Shown here piece after piece: positions 8,216-17,967 of a DNA stretch of 64,000 nucleotides. Position numbers and translations under genes: made by a program. Numbering within the stretch: position 1 is the stretch's first letter; each line of letters starts with the position of its first letter. Below the pieces are notes generated by a model. The model was not told where the DNA came from. It did no database searches and saw nothing but the letters and a program-made list of their open reading frames with translations. Origin of the DNA: Saprospiraceae bacterium (GTDB taxonomy: Bacteria; Bacteroidota; Bacteroidia; Chitinophagales; Saprospiraceae); assembly GCA_016787525.1 (NCBI GenBank), contig JAEUUP010000015.1, positions 1-64,000 on the forward strand, written 5' to 3'.

Positions 8216-9784
8216 TTACTTACCAAAGACACCATCTATCCATCGCCCGATACCCAGGGGATTGCTATCTTTCAAAGCATCGGGCAAACACGATTGCGGA
8301 AAATCTTGAAAACAAACAGGGCGTGTAAAACGGTAAATCGCCGTCGTACCCACCGATGTACTGAGGGGTACGGTCGTCGCAGGGAAAGGCCCGCCATGCA
8401 CCATCGCAGCCGTCACCTCTACACCAGTCGGGAAGCCATTGAACACTAAACGCCCCACTTTTGTGGTCAAAATCTGTATCAATTCGCTGTATTCAGCCAA
8501 ATCTTCTTCTGTCCCATGAATCGTTGCGGTTAAATGTCCTTTCAAATTTTTGGCAAAAGTTAAGATTTGTTCTTTGTCATTCGCCACAACGCCAACTGTC
8601 GAAGGGCCAAACACTTCTTCCAAAATTTCTGGATTTTGAAGCGTCGTTTCCACCGATGTTTTCAACAAATGTGGCTGTGCGAAGTCTCCTTCAAAAGCCG
8701 TCAGAGCTGCCGTACCTACCGTTTCACGTTGCTGCACAATACCTTGCACATAAGCCTTTTTGATACCTTGCGTCAATAAGGTTGCGGCAGGCAATTGGCT
8801 CAAATTATCAGCAATAGCAGCCAATACCCCCTCAGTATCTTCATTGTTTTGGAGAACAAAAACGCCCGGATTTGTACAAAACTGCCCTCCACCTAAAGTA
8901 ACTGACTGCGCCAAACCAGCCGCTAAAGCCGCTTTTTTCTCCTTCAAAATACGTGGCAAAAAGAAAACGGGATTCGTACTGCCCATTTCAGCATACACAG
9001 GAATCGGCTCAGGGCGGCTATTGGCTAAGTCAAAAATGGCTTTTCCACCACGATAAGAGCCCGTAAAACCGACTGCTTTTACTGAGGGGTGCATCACCAA
9101 CGACTGCCCTACCCTATTCGAAGCCCCCTGCAACAATGAGAAAACGCCATTGGGCATTCCCGTTTTTTCAGCAGCGTTTAAAATAGCTTGACCGACCAAT
9201 TCACAAGTGGAAGGATGCGCAGGGTGCGCTTTGAAAACCACTGGGCAACCCGCTGCCAATGCCGAAACCGTATCCCCACCTGCCGTCGAAAATGCCAGCG
9301 GAAAATTACTTGCACCAAATACCGCTACAACCCCCAAAGGCATCTGCATCTGGCGAATATCTGATTTGGGTAAAGGCTGTCTGTCAGGTTGTGCGCGGTC
9401 AATTCGCGCATTGACCCATTCGCCCCCCCTCAGTAATTGGGCGAAAAGACGTAACTGCCCCATCGTTCTGCCGCGCTCGCCAATCAATCGTGGCTCAGGC
9501 AAGGCAGTTTCTGACATCGCTGTTTGTATCAAAACATCACCCAAATTGAGTATTTCATCCGCTATGGTTTCTAAAAAAATAGCTCGTTCAATATCTGTTT
9601 TTTGACGATAAACGTCAAATGCTCGCTCTGCCAATTCAACAGCTTCTGCGATTTCGTCATCTGTTGCTTCATAAAAAGCCGTTGTTTCCAATGGCTCGTT
9701 TGTTTTAGGATTGAATGCAAAAAACACCACTTCTCCCCTATTGGATTGTTGATTACCTATGAGTTGTTTGCCTGAAATATTCAT
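8216..9784 (-). CDS. Alpha-ketoglutaric semialdehyde (2,5-dioxovalerate) dehydrogenase
   Basis: The protein is 522 residues, full length for the NADP-dependent family. Catalytic residues are visible: Asn160 in FGASNFP, Glu266 in AEMGSTNP and Cys303 in GGGQFCTNPG. The wording of these motifs (FPLAFSTAGGDT, FCTNPG) fits the dioxovalerate dehydrogenase branch. It oxidises alpha-ketoglutaric semialdehyde to 2-oxoglutarate, the last step of oxidative pentose (Weimberg-type) pathways. The upstream gene, about 100 bases away on the same strand, encodes a 2-keto-3-deoxypentonate dehydratase-like protein that makes its substrate. Four copies of the 10-mer lie in this gene and encode LLRGG, HPSVK, DTEGV and VPLST in different frames. 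Confidence 0.86.
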   Translation of the reverse strand: MNISGKQLIGNQQSNRGEVVFFAFNPKTNEPLETTAFYEATDDEIAEAVELAERAFDVYRQKTDIERAIFLETIADEILNLGDVLIQTAMSETALPEPRLIGERGRTMGQLRLFAQLLRGGEWVNARIDRAQPDRQPLPKSDIRQMQMPLGVVAVFGASNFPLAFSTAGGDTVSALAAGCPVVFKAHPAHPSTCELVGQAILNAAEKTGMPNGVFSLLQGASNRVGQSLVMHPSVKAVGFTGSYRGGKAIFDLANSRPEPIPVYAEMGSTNPVFFLPRILKEKKAALAAGLAQSVTLGGGQFCTNPGVFVLQNNEDTEGVLAAIADNLSQLPAATLLTQGIKKAYVQGIVQQRETVGTAALTAFEGDFAQPHLLKTSVETTLQNPEILEEVFGPSTVGVVANDKEQILTFAKNLKGHLTATIHGTEEDLAEYSELIQILTTKVGRLVFNGFPTGVEVTAAMVHGGPFPATTVPLSTSVGTTAIYRFTRPVCFQDFPQSCLPDALKDSNPLGIGRWIDGVFGK

Positions 9785-9884
9785 TATTTAAGTTTATAAG
9801 TATTTAATTATCCAAGTAAAAAAGTATTTACTTGAATAATTTATAAATTAAAAGATTATAAATCAATGAATTACTAATTCATTA
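9785..9884. other. Intergenic gap with TAAGTA/TACTTA-type motifs
   Basis: AAGTATTTACTT occurs exactly at 9822-9833, with partial copies (AAGTTTATAAGTATTTAA, CCAAGTAAA) around it. This is the leftmost gap carrying the motif family that recurs in most non-coding gaps up to 25.3 kb. Confidence 0.5.
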
Positions 9885-10727
9885 TTAAAATTCTACAATA
9901 TTTTTCAACGTCCCAATATGGTCAATAGAGATAAAAATTTCATCCCCACCTTGCAGTGTAAATGGATAATCTGGTACAATACACGTTCCTGTCATCAAAA
10001 ACACTCCTTGCGGAAAAGAACATTCACGGGTCAAAAATTCTACCAATTCTGAATGACTGCGTTTCATTTGCGAAATCTGCGTGTCGCCCTCAAAAACCTT
10101 TTTTCCACCACGATGAATTTCCATGCGAATAACCGAATCTAAGGGAATTGGGGCTTTCGGTACATACAAACAAGGGCCTAAACCTGCACACTTATCATAC
10201 ACTTTCGCTTGTGGCAAATACAAAGGATTTTCACCTTCAATACTACGTGAACTCATATCATTGCCAATCGTGTAACCAACAATTTTGTTTGATGAAGTCA
10301 CAAACAAAGTCAACTCGGGCTCAGGCACATCCCATGTCGAGTCTTTCCTAATTTTTACGCCCCCCTCAGTACCTACTGCTCTAACAGCCGTTCCTTTGAA
10401 GAAAATTTCAGGCCGTTCGGCATCGTACACTTTATCATAAAAAGTATCACCGCCAGACTCTTTTGATTCCTCCATACGAGCTACTTTACTACGTAAATAA
10501 GTAACTCCTGCTGCCCAAATCTCTTGGCTTTGAATAGGTGGAAGTATTTTTTGTTTTTCAAACCATTGACTATCAGTTTTTTGCATGGCTTGTATCTCAT
10601 TTTTCAACCAATCATACAAATTATCACGATTGATAAAATCATCCCAATCTGAACGGTCGAAATAGTAAAAAGAACCACTTATATCGGATTCGACTGCAAT
10701 CCCCTTTTCTAATTTATAGATTTTCAT
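9885..10727 (-). CDS. FAH-family 2-keto-3-deoxypentonate dehydratase (KdaD-like)
   Basis: The protein is 280 residues. It matches the fumarylacetoacetate-hydrolase fold in the version used by archaeal 2-keto-3-deoxy-D-arabinonate dehydratase: [52 protein letters not shown]. Metal ligands would be Glu136, Glu138 and Asp157. It would dehydrate 2-keto-3-deoxypentonate to alpha-ketoglutaric semialdehyde, the substrate of the dehydrogenase encoded just downstream. The pentose dehydrogenase and pentonate dehydratase of the pathway are not in this window, although the Gfo/Idh/MocA oxidoreductase at 15-16.4 kb might act on a sugar. The 10-mer encodes GTEGG. Confidence 0.84.
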   Translation of the reverse strand: MKIYKLEKGIAVESDISGSFYYFDRSDWDDFINRDNLYDWLKNEIQAMQKTDSQWFEKQKILPPIQSQEIWAAGVTYLRSKVARMEESKESGGDTFYDKVYDAERPEIFFKGTAVRAVGTEGGVKIRKDSTWDVPEPELTLFVTSSNKIVGYTIGNDMSSRSIEGENPLYLPQAKVYDKCAGLGPCLYVPKAPIPLDSVIRMEIHRGGKKVFEGDTQISQMKRSHSELVEFLTRECSFPQGVFLMTGTCIVPDYPFTLQGGDEIFISIDHIGTLKNIVEF

Positions 10728-10769
10728 AAGCTTAAATTTTAATTTTTATTTTACAACCGTAAAGAAAGA

Positions 10770-10809
10770 AAAAAGCGATTGAACACCCCTCAGTATCCAA
10801 TCGCTTTTT
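10770..10809. terminator. Terminator hairpin with the 10-mer in its loop
   Basis: The arms AAAAAGCGATTG and CAATCGCTTTTT pair perfectly around a loop that contains CCCCTCAGTA at 10786-10795. It lies downstream of the minus-strand nuclease gene that ends at 10837 and reads as a standard terminator with a U tract in that direction. Confidence 0.7.
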
Positions 10810-10836
10810 CACATTTTTATAAGATTTTTTGAAACC

Positions 10837-11730
10837 CTAATTTGATTTTTTATTCAAATCAGCAACTACTTTCTCCACAAACTGACTATCAACACCCGCT
10901 AAAAAAGCTATTTTTTCATTAGAAAAATCAGTATTTTTCAAAAGATTGAGAACGAAATTGAACTTATTTTGGTAGTCTGTCTCTGACCTACCCTTTTCAA
11001 TTCCTTTTTGGATGCCTGTTTCGAGACCCTTTTCGAGACCTTGTTCATAAAGGTAATCTGTTTCTATATTATATGTGATTGGCATTTCTTCTGTTATTTT
11101 TATCGTTAAATTTTCTATTTTTCTTAAACGAGAGAATGTGATGAGTTGATTAAAATATCGTGTCAATTCTGCTTCGTTTTGGCTCAAAGTTTTAAGCCTC
11201 TGGACTATCAAACGCAAAATGCTTTCAGCTTGCTCAGGTGGATAATTCGCCAAAACTGCCAGTAAAACCACATCTGGTACTTGCGAACTCAACAATTCAA
11301 TCGGATTGAAAACATGAACATTTACCAATTCAAAACCCGTAAAAACCTCTTCTGGTTTGAGTTGTGTACGCATTTTAGGCGTTTTTGTCCCCAAATATAT
11401 GACAACATGGCGAATAGGCAGTTTCATCCGACGCAAACCCATGCCATGATATTCGCCCACTCGATAAATCATGTCAAGTGGGTCTTTAGTTTCAAATTCT
11501 AAATGTAGAATGAATTTCTCACCTTCTTCAGGTATGATTTCATAGAAAAAATCCATCTCACGCTCAATGGTGGTTTGCATTTTTTCCTTTAATGGGCGAA
11601 ATTCTTTAATTTTCAGGCCCAAACGCTGCTCTACTAATGTCAAAAAAACCTTTTCGCTGACTTCTTTGAAAATTTTATCGAAAAGGTTGCCTTCTTGTTT
11701 GCTAATTTTGTGTGCTTGTTTTTTTGCCAT
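10837..11730 (-). CDS. Rpn/PD-(D/E)XK transposase-like nuclease
   Basis: The protein is 297 residues. The N-terminal 200 residues resemble the Rpn/YhgA-like PD-(D/E)XK family, with Asp60 (EREMDFFYE) and Glu78/Glu80 (LHLEFET) in active-site positions. The C-terminal part has the low-complexity run typical of these proteins (EQGLEKGLETGIQKGIEKGR, about residues 228-247). Rpn proteins promote RecA-independent recombination and are spread widely in bacterial genomes. Nothing indicates that it is broken. It has its own terminator (10770-10809) and is probably a single-gene unit. Confidence 0.74.
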   Translation of the reverse strand: MAKKQAHKISKQEGNLFDKIFKEVSEKVFLTLVEQRLGLKIKEFRPLKEKMQTTIEREMDFFYEIIPEEGEKFILHLEFETKDPLDMIYRVGEYHGMGLRRMKLPIRHVVIYLGTKTPKMRTQLKPEEVFTGFELVNVHVFNPIELLSSQVPDVVLLAVLANYPPEQAESILRLIVQRLKTLSQNEAELTRYFNQLITFSRLRKIENLTIKITEEMPITYNIETDYLYEQGLEKGLETGIQKGIEKGRSETDYQNKFNFVLNLLKNTDFSNEKIAFLAGVDSQFVEKVVADLNKKSN

Positions 11731-12025
11731 GTAAATTTAATCCGTTTTCTGATAATATGTACAAGAATCTTTTCTCACAAGAAATTTTGTCATAAAATAA
11801 CGTCTATTTTCTCAATTTATTGAAATATTTGCCCGCTCTATGATACATAAAGTTTAGAGATATAAATTTTTACCACCTCAGTATTTTTGAGATAGATTGG
11901 GTCAAGTAACGATAGTTGGTTATATCTCAGGAGCTTTTAAAGTATTGTAAATCAACTTTTAATAGCTACGAATCAATTTAAAATACCATCATCTGTAAAA
12001 CCTTTTAGTTTCTGCACACAACCGC
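11731..12025. other. Intergenic region, no gene seen
   Basis: This divergent promoter region lies between the nuclease gene (minus) and the dehydrogenase gene (plus). It is AT-rich. It holds a one-mismatch version of the 10-mer (CCACCTCAGTA near 11874). I see no repeat or RNA. The TAAGTA-type motif common in the neighbouring gaps is absent here. Confidence 0.4.
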
Positions 12026-12031
12026 TTGTAT

Positions 12032-14842
12032 ATGAATTTGAAACAAGAACTCGAACAACTATTGCCACCCGACCGAGTCAAAACTCGCCTTGTCGAACGT
12101 TATGCTTTTGCCAGCGATGCCAGCCACTATTATCTCGTGCCAAAAGCGGTTGTGCAACCCGTAAACATCGAAGAAGTGCAACGAATGTTTCATTTTTCAC
12201 ACCAAAAACAGTTGCCTTTGACCTTCCGAGCAGGGGGAACAAGTTTGTCGGGTCAAGCCGTGACGGATGGTATTTTAGTGGATTTGAGTCGCTATTGGCG
12301 AAACATCAAGGTCGAAAACACAGGCGAAACAGTCCGTATTGAGCCCGCTGTCATTGGCGCACATGTTAATATTGCCCTCAAAAAGTATGGTCGAAAAATG
12401 GGACCCGACCCTGCTTCAATCGGCGCAGCGATGATGGGTGGCATTTTGTCGAACAACGCGAGCGGTATGTGTTGTGGTGTGCATCACAATAGTTACCATA
12501 CTTTAAAATCAATAACTTTTGTATTACCTAATGGCTTGGTTTTCAATACAGAAAAACAAAAAGATTATGGACGTTTTGAAAATGAAGCCTCTGATATTGC
12601 ACAAGGAATTAAAAAAATAAGAGAGGATATTTTAGAAAAATCTGCCCTCGTGAGTCGTATTCGGCAAAAATATCGGCAAAAAAACACGACAGGTTATGGC
12701 CTCAATGCTTTTTTGGATTTCAATCACCCACTGGATATTTTGGCTCACTTGCTGATTGGTGGCGAAGGCACTTTGGGCTTTATTGCGGAAGCTGTTTTGA
12801 AAACGATACCCGACTTACCGCATAAATTGACGGGGATGCTTTATTTTGATACACCAGAAGCCGCTTGCGATGCCATTCCAGCACTGATTTCGACAGGCGC
12901 AGAGGCATTAGAGTTTATGGACAGGGCTTCGCTCCGTTCGGTTGAAGACATGAAAGGTGTGCCTGATTTTGTTAAAACGCTGCCTCTCCATGCTGCTGCT
13001 ATTTTGTGTGAATTTCAGTCCGATACTGAGGGGGGGCTTTTGGAAAAATGGCAAATGAGTCAAAAAATTATTCAAGATTTGCCACTTATTGTAGAACCTA
13101 ATTTTACGCAAAATGCTGATGAACAAGCTATTATGTGGAAAATCCGCAAAGGTATGTACCCCTCAGTAGCCAGTGTCAGAGCCAGTGGGACGGCAGCGAT
13201 GTTGGAAGATTTGGCCTTTCCAGTTGAAAAATTGGGGGCTGCGATTGTAGATGTACAAGGTCTTTTTGGAAAATATGGTTACGAAAACGGTATTATTTTC
13301 GGTCACGCCAAAGATGGCAATTTACATTTTTGTATCTCCCAAAGTTTTGCAACAGATGCTGAAATTGCTCGATTCAAAGCATTTTCTCACGATCTTTTTG
13401 AGTTGGTATTAAAAAAATATGATGGGGCATTGAAAGCTGAACACGGCACAGGTCGCGCTGTTGCACCCTATGTCGAAGCAGAATGGGGTACTGAGGGGTA
13501 TCAGATTATGAAAAGGCTAAAACAATTGGTTGACCCTCATAACTTATTGAATACCAATGTTATTATTTCGGAAGATAAAAATATTGACCTACAAAATCTG
13601 AAAATCATGCCTGTGGTGGAGAGTGAAGTGGATAAGTGTATCGAATGTGGTTTTTGTGAATCTCGCTGCCCAAGTCGTGATTTTACATTGACTCCACGCC
13701 AACGTATCGGCATCAGACGCGCTGTGCAACGGTTAAAATCGGAGGGAAAAACTTCGGTAGTAAATGAAATTAATAAAGATTATCAATTTTATGGCATGAA
13801 TACATGCGCTGTTGATGGCATGTGTGCTACTGACTGTCCTGTTGATATCAACACAGGCGAACTCATCAAACGATTAAGGCGCGAAAATCACTCGGAATCA
13901 GCGAATAAAATGGCACTTCGTGTAGCAAAAAACTTTAAGGTTTTGGAAAATACAGCTCGTTTTGCAGTCGGTTCGGGTTTGCTGATGAATCGGTTTTTAG
14001 GAAAAAATACGATGAAAACCATCACTGAAACTGTTCGCTATGTCGTACCCAGTTTCCCACTTTGGTCTAATTTTATGTCAAAACCACCTGTTTTACAGAC
14101 ACAAATTGAACCTAAACAGGAAAAAGCCAGCATTACTTTTATCTATTTCCCAAGTTGTATCAACCGCATGATGGGCGGTGATATTTTGACCACTTTCCAA
14201 AATGTTTGCCTCAAGGCTCATATCAATTTGATAGTTCCGACAGATATAAAAGGCAGTTGTTGTGGTCAAATTTTTTCATCTAAAGGTTTTGCGGATGCCT
14301 ACAAATTCACTGTTAATCAAACATTTACAAAAATATGGCAAGATACTGAGGGGGGTAAATTTGGTGTTGTCATGGATGTAACAAGTTGTACACAGTCACT
14401 TCGGTCAAGCTATCCTTACTTATCGGACGAAAATAAACAACGATTTGAACAATTGGCGATTTATGATTCGATTGATTTTGCCGCTGATGTTCTCATCCCT
14501 CGTTTGAATATTGTGAAAAAGAAAGATAAGATTGTTTTTCACCCTGTGTGTTCTGTTCACAAAATGACCGATTTTATGGTCAAACTACAATCAATTGGTC
14601 GTGCCTGCTCCCACGAAGCCGTTTTTCCAAGTTTTGCCAATTGTTGTGGTATGGCTGGCGATAGAGGTTTTTACTATCCCAATCTGACAGAAAAAGCCAC
14701 CGCACGGGAGGCTGCCGAGGTGAAAATGCAAGAATTTGATGGTTATTATTCTTCTGGAAAAACCTGTGAGATGGCTCTCTCGGAAGCTGTTGGCAAAAGT
14801 TATGAATCTATTTTGAAGTTACTTGAAGAGGCAAGTATTTAA
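12032..14842 (+). CDS. FAD-binding and 4Fe-4S fusion oxidoreductase, D-lactate dehydrogenase-like
   Basis: The protein is 936 residues from the ATG at 12032; a TTG two codons earlier is in frame. The N-terminal half is an FAD_binding_4 / FAD-oxidase C domain (FRAGGTSLSGQAVTDG, GGEGTLGFI, HAKDGNLHF, EHGTGRAVAPYV). Residues 536-600 hold two 4Fe-4S clusters, CIECGFCESRC and CAVDGMCATDC. The last 200 residues carry two CCG-type motifs (SCCGQIFSSKG near 743, NCCGMAGDRG near 871), as in glycolate oxidase iron-sulfur subunits. Such fusions oxidise D-lactate or other D-2-hydroxyacids and feed electrons to quinone or cytochrome. The substrate is not determined by sequence. Four 10-mer copies encode DTEGG, YPSVA, GTEGY and DTEGG. 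Confidence 0.84.
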   Translation: MNLKQELEQLLPPDRVKTRLVERYAFASDASHYYLVPKAVVQPVNIEEVQRMFHFSHQKQLPLTFRAGGTSLSGQAVTDGILVDLSRYWRNIKVENTGETVRIEPAVIGAHVNIALKKYGRKMGPDPASIGAAMMGGILSNNASGMCCGVHHNSYHTLKSITFVLPNGLVFNTEKQKDYGRFENEASDIAQGIKKIREDILEKSALVSRIRQKYRQKNTTGYGLNAFLDFNHPLDILAHLLIGGEGTLGFIAEAVLKTIPDLPHKLTGMLYFDTPEAACDAIPALISTGAEALEFMDRASLRSVEDMKGVPDFVKTLPLHAAAILCEFQSDTEGGLLEKWQMSQKIIQDLPLIVEPNFTQNADEQAIMWKIRKGMYPSVASVRASGTAAMLEDLAFPVEKLGAAIVDVQGLFGKYGYENGIIFGHAKDGNLHFCISQSFATDAEIARFKAFSHDLFELVLKKYDGALKAEHGTGRAVAPYVEAEWGTEGYQIMKRLKQLVDPHNLLNTNVIISEDKNIDLQNLKIMPVVESEVDKCIECGFCESRCPSRDFTLTPRQRIGIRRAVQRLKSEGKTSVVNEINKDYQFYGMNTCAVDGMCATDCPVDINTGELIKRLRRENHSESANKMALRVAKNFKVLENTARFAVGSGLLMNRFLGKNTMKTITETVRYVVPSFPLWSNFMSKPPVLQTQIEPKQEKASITFIYFPSCINRMMGGDILTTFQNVCLKAHINLIVPTDIKGSCCGQIFSSKGFADAYKFTVNQTFTKIWQDTEGGKFGVVMDVTSCTQSLRSSYPYLSDENKQRFEQLAIYDSIDFAADVLIPRLNIVKKKDKIVFHPVCSVHKMTDFMVKLQSIGRACSHEAVFPSFANCCGMAGDRGFYYPNLTEKATAREAAEVKMQEFDGYYSSGKTCEMALSEAVGKSYESILKLLEEASI

Positions 14843-14975
14843 GTGAAAACTTATCAGAGTATTTACTTCTGTAAGTATGTACTTATAGGATTAGATAATA
14901 TTTGTCATAAAAAATTAATAATCAAATAAATATAGATTTAGGAGAATTTACTCTCCTAAATCTATTTAGTAAAAA
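14843..14975. terminator. Convergent intergenic region with palindrome and TAAGTA motifs
   Basis: A 12-bp palindrome AGATTTAGGAGA / TCTCCTAAATCT at 14934-14963 lies between two convergent genes and probably terminates both. Before it are GAGTATTTACTT (about 14858) and TAAGTATGTACTTA (14872-14885). The latter also occurs exactly at 18336-18349. Confidence 0.6.
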
Positions 14976-16418
14976 TTATAATTTCCAACCTTCGCGATAC
15001 TCTCTTTTCACGAATTGGTTGGCTTCCTCGAAGTTTGTAATTTTCATGTTTGTACCATCCCAAAGTAGCTTTTTACGACCCGGATAATCGAATGCTGTCG
15101 TACTACCTGTGCGTGGTTTGCGCAAACCATAGCTGCGAATGGCCAAATTACCCATCAAAACGGTCTCTGTCAAAGGACCAGAATAGTCAAACGACGAAGT
15201 CAAAGCTTTGTGTTTGTCGCTGTTGAATCCCGCTTTACATGCTTCTGTCCAAGCAATTTGATGCCCGTGTTCAGGCAAGGTTTTTACTGAGGGGTCAGGT
15301 TTTGGCATCTCTATTTTTTCACCATTTTTCTTGAAAACTTTTGGATAAAGACCGTAAGTGCCGCATATCATTACCCCTTTTGTACCAATCAACATTGCGC
15401 CATTTGAGCCGTCGAGGTCGCCCATGATTTCATCCGCAGGCACCCATTGAGGGTGGAACGGACGCAAACCACCGTCTGTCCATGTCATTGTGACATCTGA
15501 TTTGTTCTTTTTGGTTGCCGCAAACTTCAATTGGACGTTTGAAGACGGCGGACAACCTTCAGGAATGTATTCTGGAGTCCAATCCTTTAAAAACACCGAA
15601 CCTACGCTGCATTCAACTTCGGTCGGGTAGCCCAAACCCAATACACGATATGGAGGGTCCATCAAGTGGCAACCCATGTCGCCGAGTGCGCCTGTACCGA
15701 AATTCCACCAACCGCGCCACTTAAAAGGATGATAACCAGGGTGATAATCTACCATAGAAGCTGGCCCGATCCACGAATCCCAATCTAAATCTTGAGGTTT
15801 TTCATGTTTGCCTGTGGGTACAGGAATACCTTGAGGCCAAACGGGGCGGTTCGTCCAAACATTCACTGTATGCACCTTCCCGATGAGTCCTTTGTCAAAC
15901 CATTCAACCATCTGATGCACACCTTTATTCGATGCACCTTGATTGCCCATTTGAGACACAATTTTGTATTTTCGTGCAGCCTCAGTGAGTGTTCTTGCTT
16001 CGAAAATATTGTGTGTCAATGGCTTCTGTACATATACATGTTTACCGAGTTGCATAGCAGCCATAGCAATTGTTGCATGTGTGTGGTCAGGCGTCGAGAT
16101 TGTGACAGCATCAATATCCTTTGACATCTTATCAAACATAGTACGGAAATCGCGGAATTTTTGCGCATTGGGAAATTTATTAATAGCTGTTGCCGCTCTA
16201 CTCCAGTCCACATCTGACAATGCAACCACATTGTTTGAACCATCATTCCAAGCATTGATAATGTCAGATTGACCTTTGCCACCTGCACCTACTGCTGCAA
16301 TATTGAGTTTATCACTCGGGGCTGTGTAGCCTCTACCAAGTACATGACGGGGAACTATAAAAAAACCGCCCGCTGCAATTGCTGTGTTTTTAATAAAATC
16401 ACGCCGTTTAATTGCCAT
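14976..16418 (-). CDS. Tat-exported Gfo/Idh/MocA family oxidoreductase
   Basis: The protein is 480 residues. The N-terminus KRRDFIKNTAIAAGG is a twin-arginine signal. It is followed by a Rossmann fold (NIAAVGAGGKG) and the Gfo/Idh/MocA signature (YVQKPLTHNIFEA, Lys in the EKP-like position; GNQGAS). The C-terminal half has the GALGDMGCHLMD motif of the secreted Bacteroidota/Planctomycetes subgroup. It is predicted to be an NAD(P)-dependent sugar or polyol oxidoreductase folded in the cytoplasm with cofactor and exported by Tat. The substrate is unknown. The 10-mer encodes DPSVK. Confidence 0.83.
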   Translation of the reverse strand: MAIKRRDFIKNTAIAAGGFFIVPRHVLGRGYTAPSDKLNIAAVGAGGKGQSDIINAWNDGSNNVVALSDVDWSRAATAINKFPNAQKFRDFRTMFDKMSKDIDAVTISTPDHTHATIAMAAMQLGKHVYVQKPLTHNIFEARTLTEAARKYKIVSQMGNQGASNKGVHQMVEWFDKGLIGKVHTVNVWTNRPVWPQGIPVPTGKHEKPQDLDWDSWIGPASMVDYHPGYHPFKWRGWWNFGTGALGDMGCHLMDPPYRVLGLGYPTEVECSVGSVFLKDWTPEYIPEGCPPSSNVQLKFAATKKNKSDVTMTWTDGGLRPFHPQWVPADEIMGDLDGSNGAMLIGTKGVMICGTYGLYPKVFKKNGEKIEMPKPDPSVKTLPEHGHQIAWTEACKAGFNSDKHKALTSSFDYSGPLTETVLMGNLAIRSYGLRKPRTGSTTAFDYPGRKKLLWDGTNMKITNFEEANQFVKREYREGWKL

Positions 16419-16491
16419 AATCTTTGTTTAAGTTGGTGAATAATTAATTTTATACTTAAGAAAGTAAATACTCATGCACTTAATTGAGTAT

Positions 16492-17967
16492 TTACTTATC
16501 TAATTTTTTGATTTCTCCATTGATTTTTGCCACACAATTTCGATAATCTTGTTCTAAAAAAGCAAATTTTTCGCTGTGTTGCCGTTTAATTGCCTGAATA
16601 ACCATGCCCCTCAGTATCGGGTCTTGTCGGTAATCTTCTACGGTCAGTTTTTCATAAAATACGCCCTTGAGACCAAAGTAACTCTTATTTTCTTCATTTA
16701 CAATCTGAATGGCAAGGGTTGTTGCTTCAGGGTTTTCGACAGTAATTTTACGAATTATTTCATTGACTTGCGCATTATAATCGGCTGATAAATCCTCTAA
16801 TTGTTTTTTAAACTCCAGTTTTTTACGCTCAATTTCCCGTCGTGCTCTTTGTCTTTTTTCGATTTCAAAAGCTTTGCTTGAGTAACGGTTTTTGACAGCA
16901 TTAATAAAAAAGCCAGCAATATTCTCTTTGATTTTGCCTCCTTTTTCTTCCCAAAGAGTATAAGCCAATCCGTCTCTTACGGCTTCTTCAGGTTGTGTTT
17001 CAATTAGTAGTTGCAGAACCTCATGACTAATATTCCAACCTTTAACCATTGGAAATACCTCCTCGAACAAAGAGGAATTAAATCTAACTTCTTCAAAATC
17101 AATGGTTTCTGCAGTAAAAGAGTTAGGTTTTACTGAGGGGGGTGTTTTAGAAATCGAATGAACGTTATTTTTTTCAACACTCGGGGTATCGAAGTCTAAT
17201 TCCACCTGTGAAACCTTTTTTTTCGCTTTCAATGCTTTCATAGGTGCATTGGGTTCAATGTGAAAAATAAGCGTTACAACAGCTTTTCCATCCTTAATTT
17301 CCTCATAAACAAAGCGAATATCAGTAAATTCTTCCAAATCTTTTTGAGCTTTATCAATCACACGTTGCTTGAAGTTGGCATATAACTTATATTCTTTGTT
17401 TATACCTAAAATTTCTTTCAATTCAGTTACATTAAATGTACGTGTTCTCAATTTTTCATATTGCTTCAACAATTCATAAATGCGAATAGAATATGTACTG
17501 GGTAATTTCAGAATATTGCGCACATCATAGACCAGAAAACGTTCTTTCAGTTCCAACAAATAAGGTTTCATCTCTGGATGAAATGAAACTTGTATAAACT
17601 TCCCATCATCGTCATAAAGTGATGTTCGAAGTCCTGCAACAACGGGTGTTTGAAATTTTTGAGCTGATTTTGGCTCTGTTTTATTGATGATAGTTACGAT
17701 TTTGCGCATCAGTTTTTCAGCCCCTTCCCGCAAAAAACGATACGAGTTTTTATCGTTTTCAAGCGAATAATCCTTAATAAACTCTTTCAAATAGATTTTA
17801 TAATCCTTAAAATCGCCATCATCAATTTCAATCATCGTTATCATTTTACTGAACACACGCATTTCCCAAATATCAAATTTGTAGCGCGCTTCAACCAAGT
17901 CATTCGACTTTTTGATGAGCTTTACACGATCATTCCGCTTTTTTTTTCGTACTACTACTTTTGTCAT
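16492..17967 (-). CDS. Plasmid replication initiator, Rep_3/RepB family
   Basis: The protein is 491 residues from the ATG at 17967. A longer frame from a TTG at 18000 would make the first 11 residues translate the first iteron (NYNEFRG), so the ATG is preferred. Residues about 10-230 contain two winged-helix domains typical of RepB/Rep_3 initiators (IKKSNDLVEARYKFDIWEMR, LKLPSTYSIRIYELLKQY). They bind iterons and recruit the replication machinery. The C-terminal 240 residues are an extension with a long charged coiled-coil (about residues 375-425). Eight iterons lie directly upstream. Autoregulation through these repeats is expected for the family. The 10-mer occurs twice. Confidence 0.88.
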   Translation of the reverse strand: MTKVVVRKKKRNDRVKLIKKSNDLVEARYKFDIWEMRVFSKMITMIEIDDGDFKDYKIYLKEFIKDYSLENDKNSYRFLREGAEKLMRKIVTIINKTEPKSAQKFQTPVVAGLRTSLYDDDGKFIQVSFHPEMKPYLLELKERFLVYDVRNILKLPSTYSIRIYELLKQYEKLRTRTFNVTELKEILGINKEYKLYANFKQRVIDKAQKDLEEFTDIRFVYEEIKDGKAVVTLIFHIEPNAPMKALKAKKKVSQVELDFDTPSVEKNNVHSISKTPPSVKPNSFTAETIDFEEVRFNSSLFEEVFPMVKGWNISHEVLQLLIETQPEEAVRDGLAYTLWEEKGGKIKENIAGFFINAVKNRYSSKAFEIEKRQRARREIERKKLEFKKQLEDLSADYNAQVNEIIRKITVENPEATTLAIQIVNEENKSYFGLKGVFYEKLTVEDYRQDPILRGMVIQAIKRQHSEKFAFLEQDYRNCVAKINGEIKKLDK

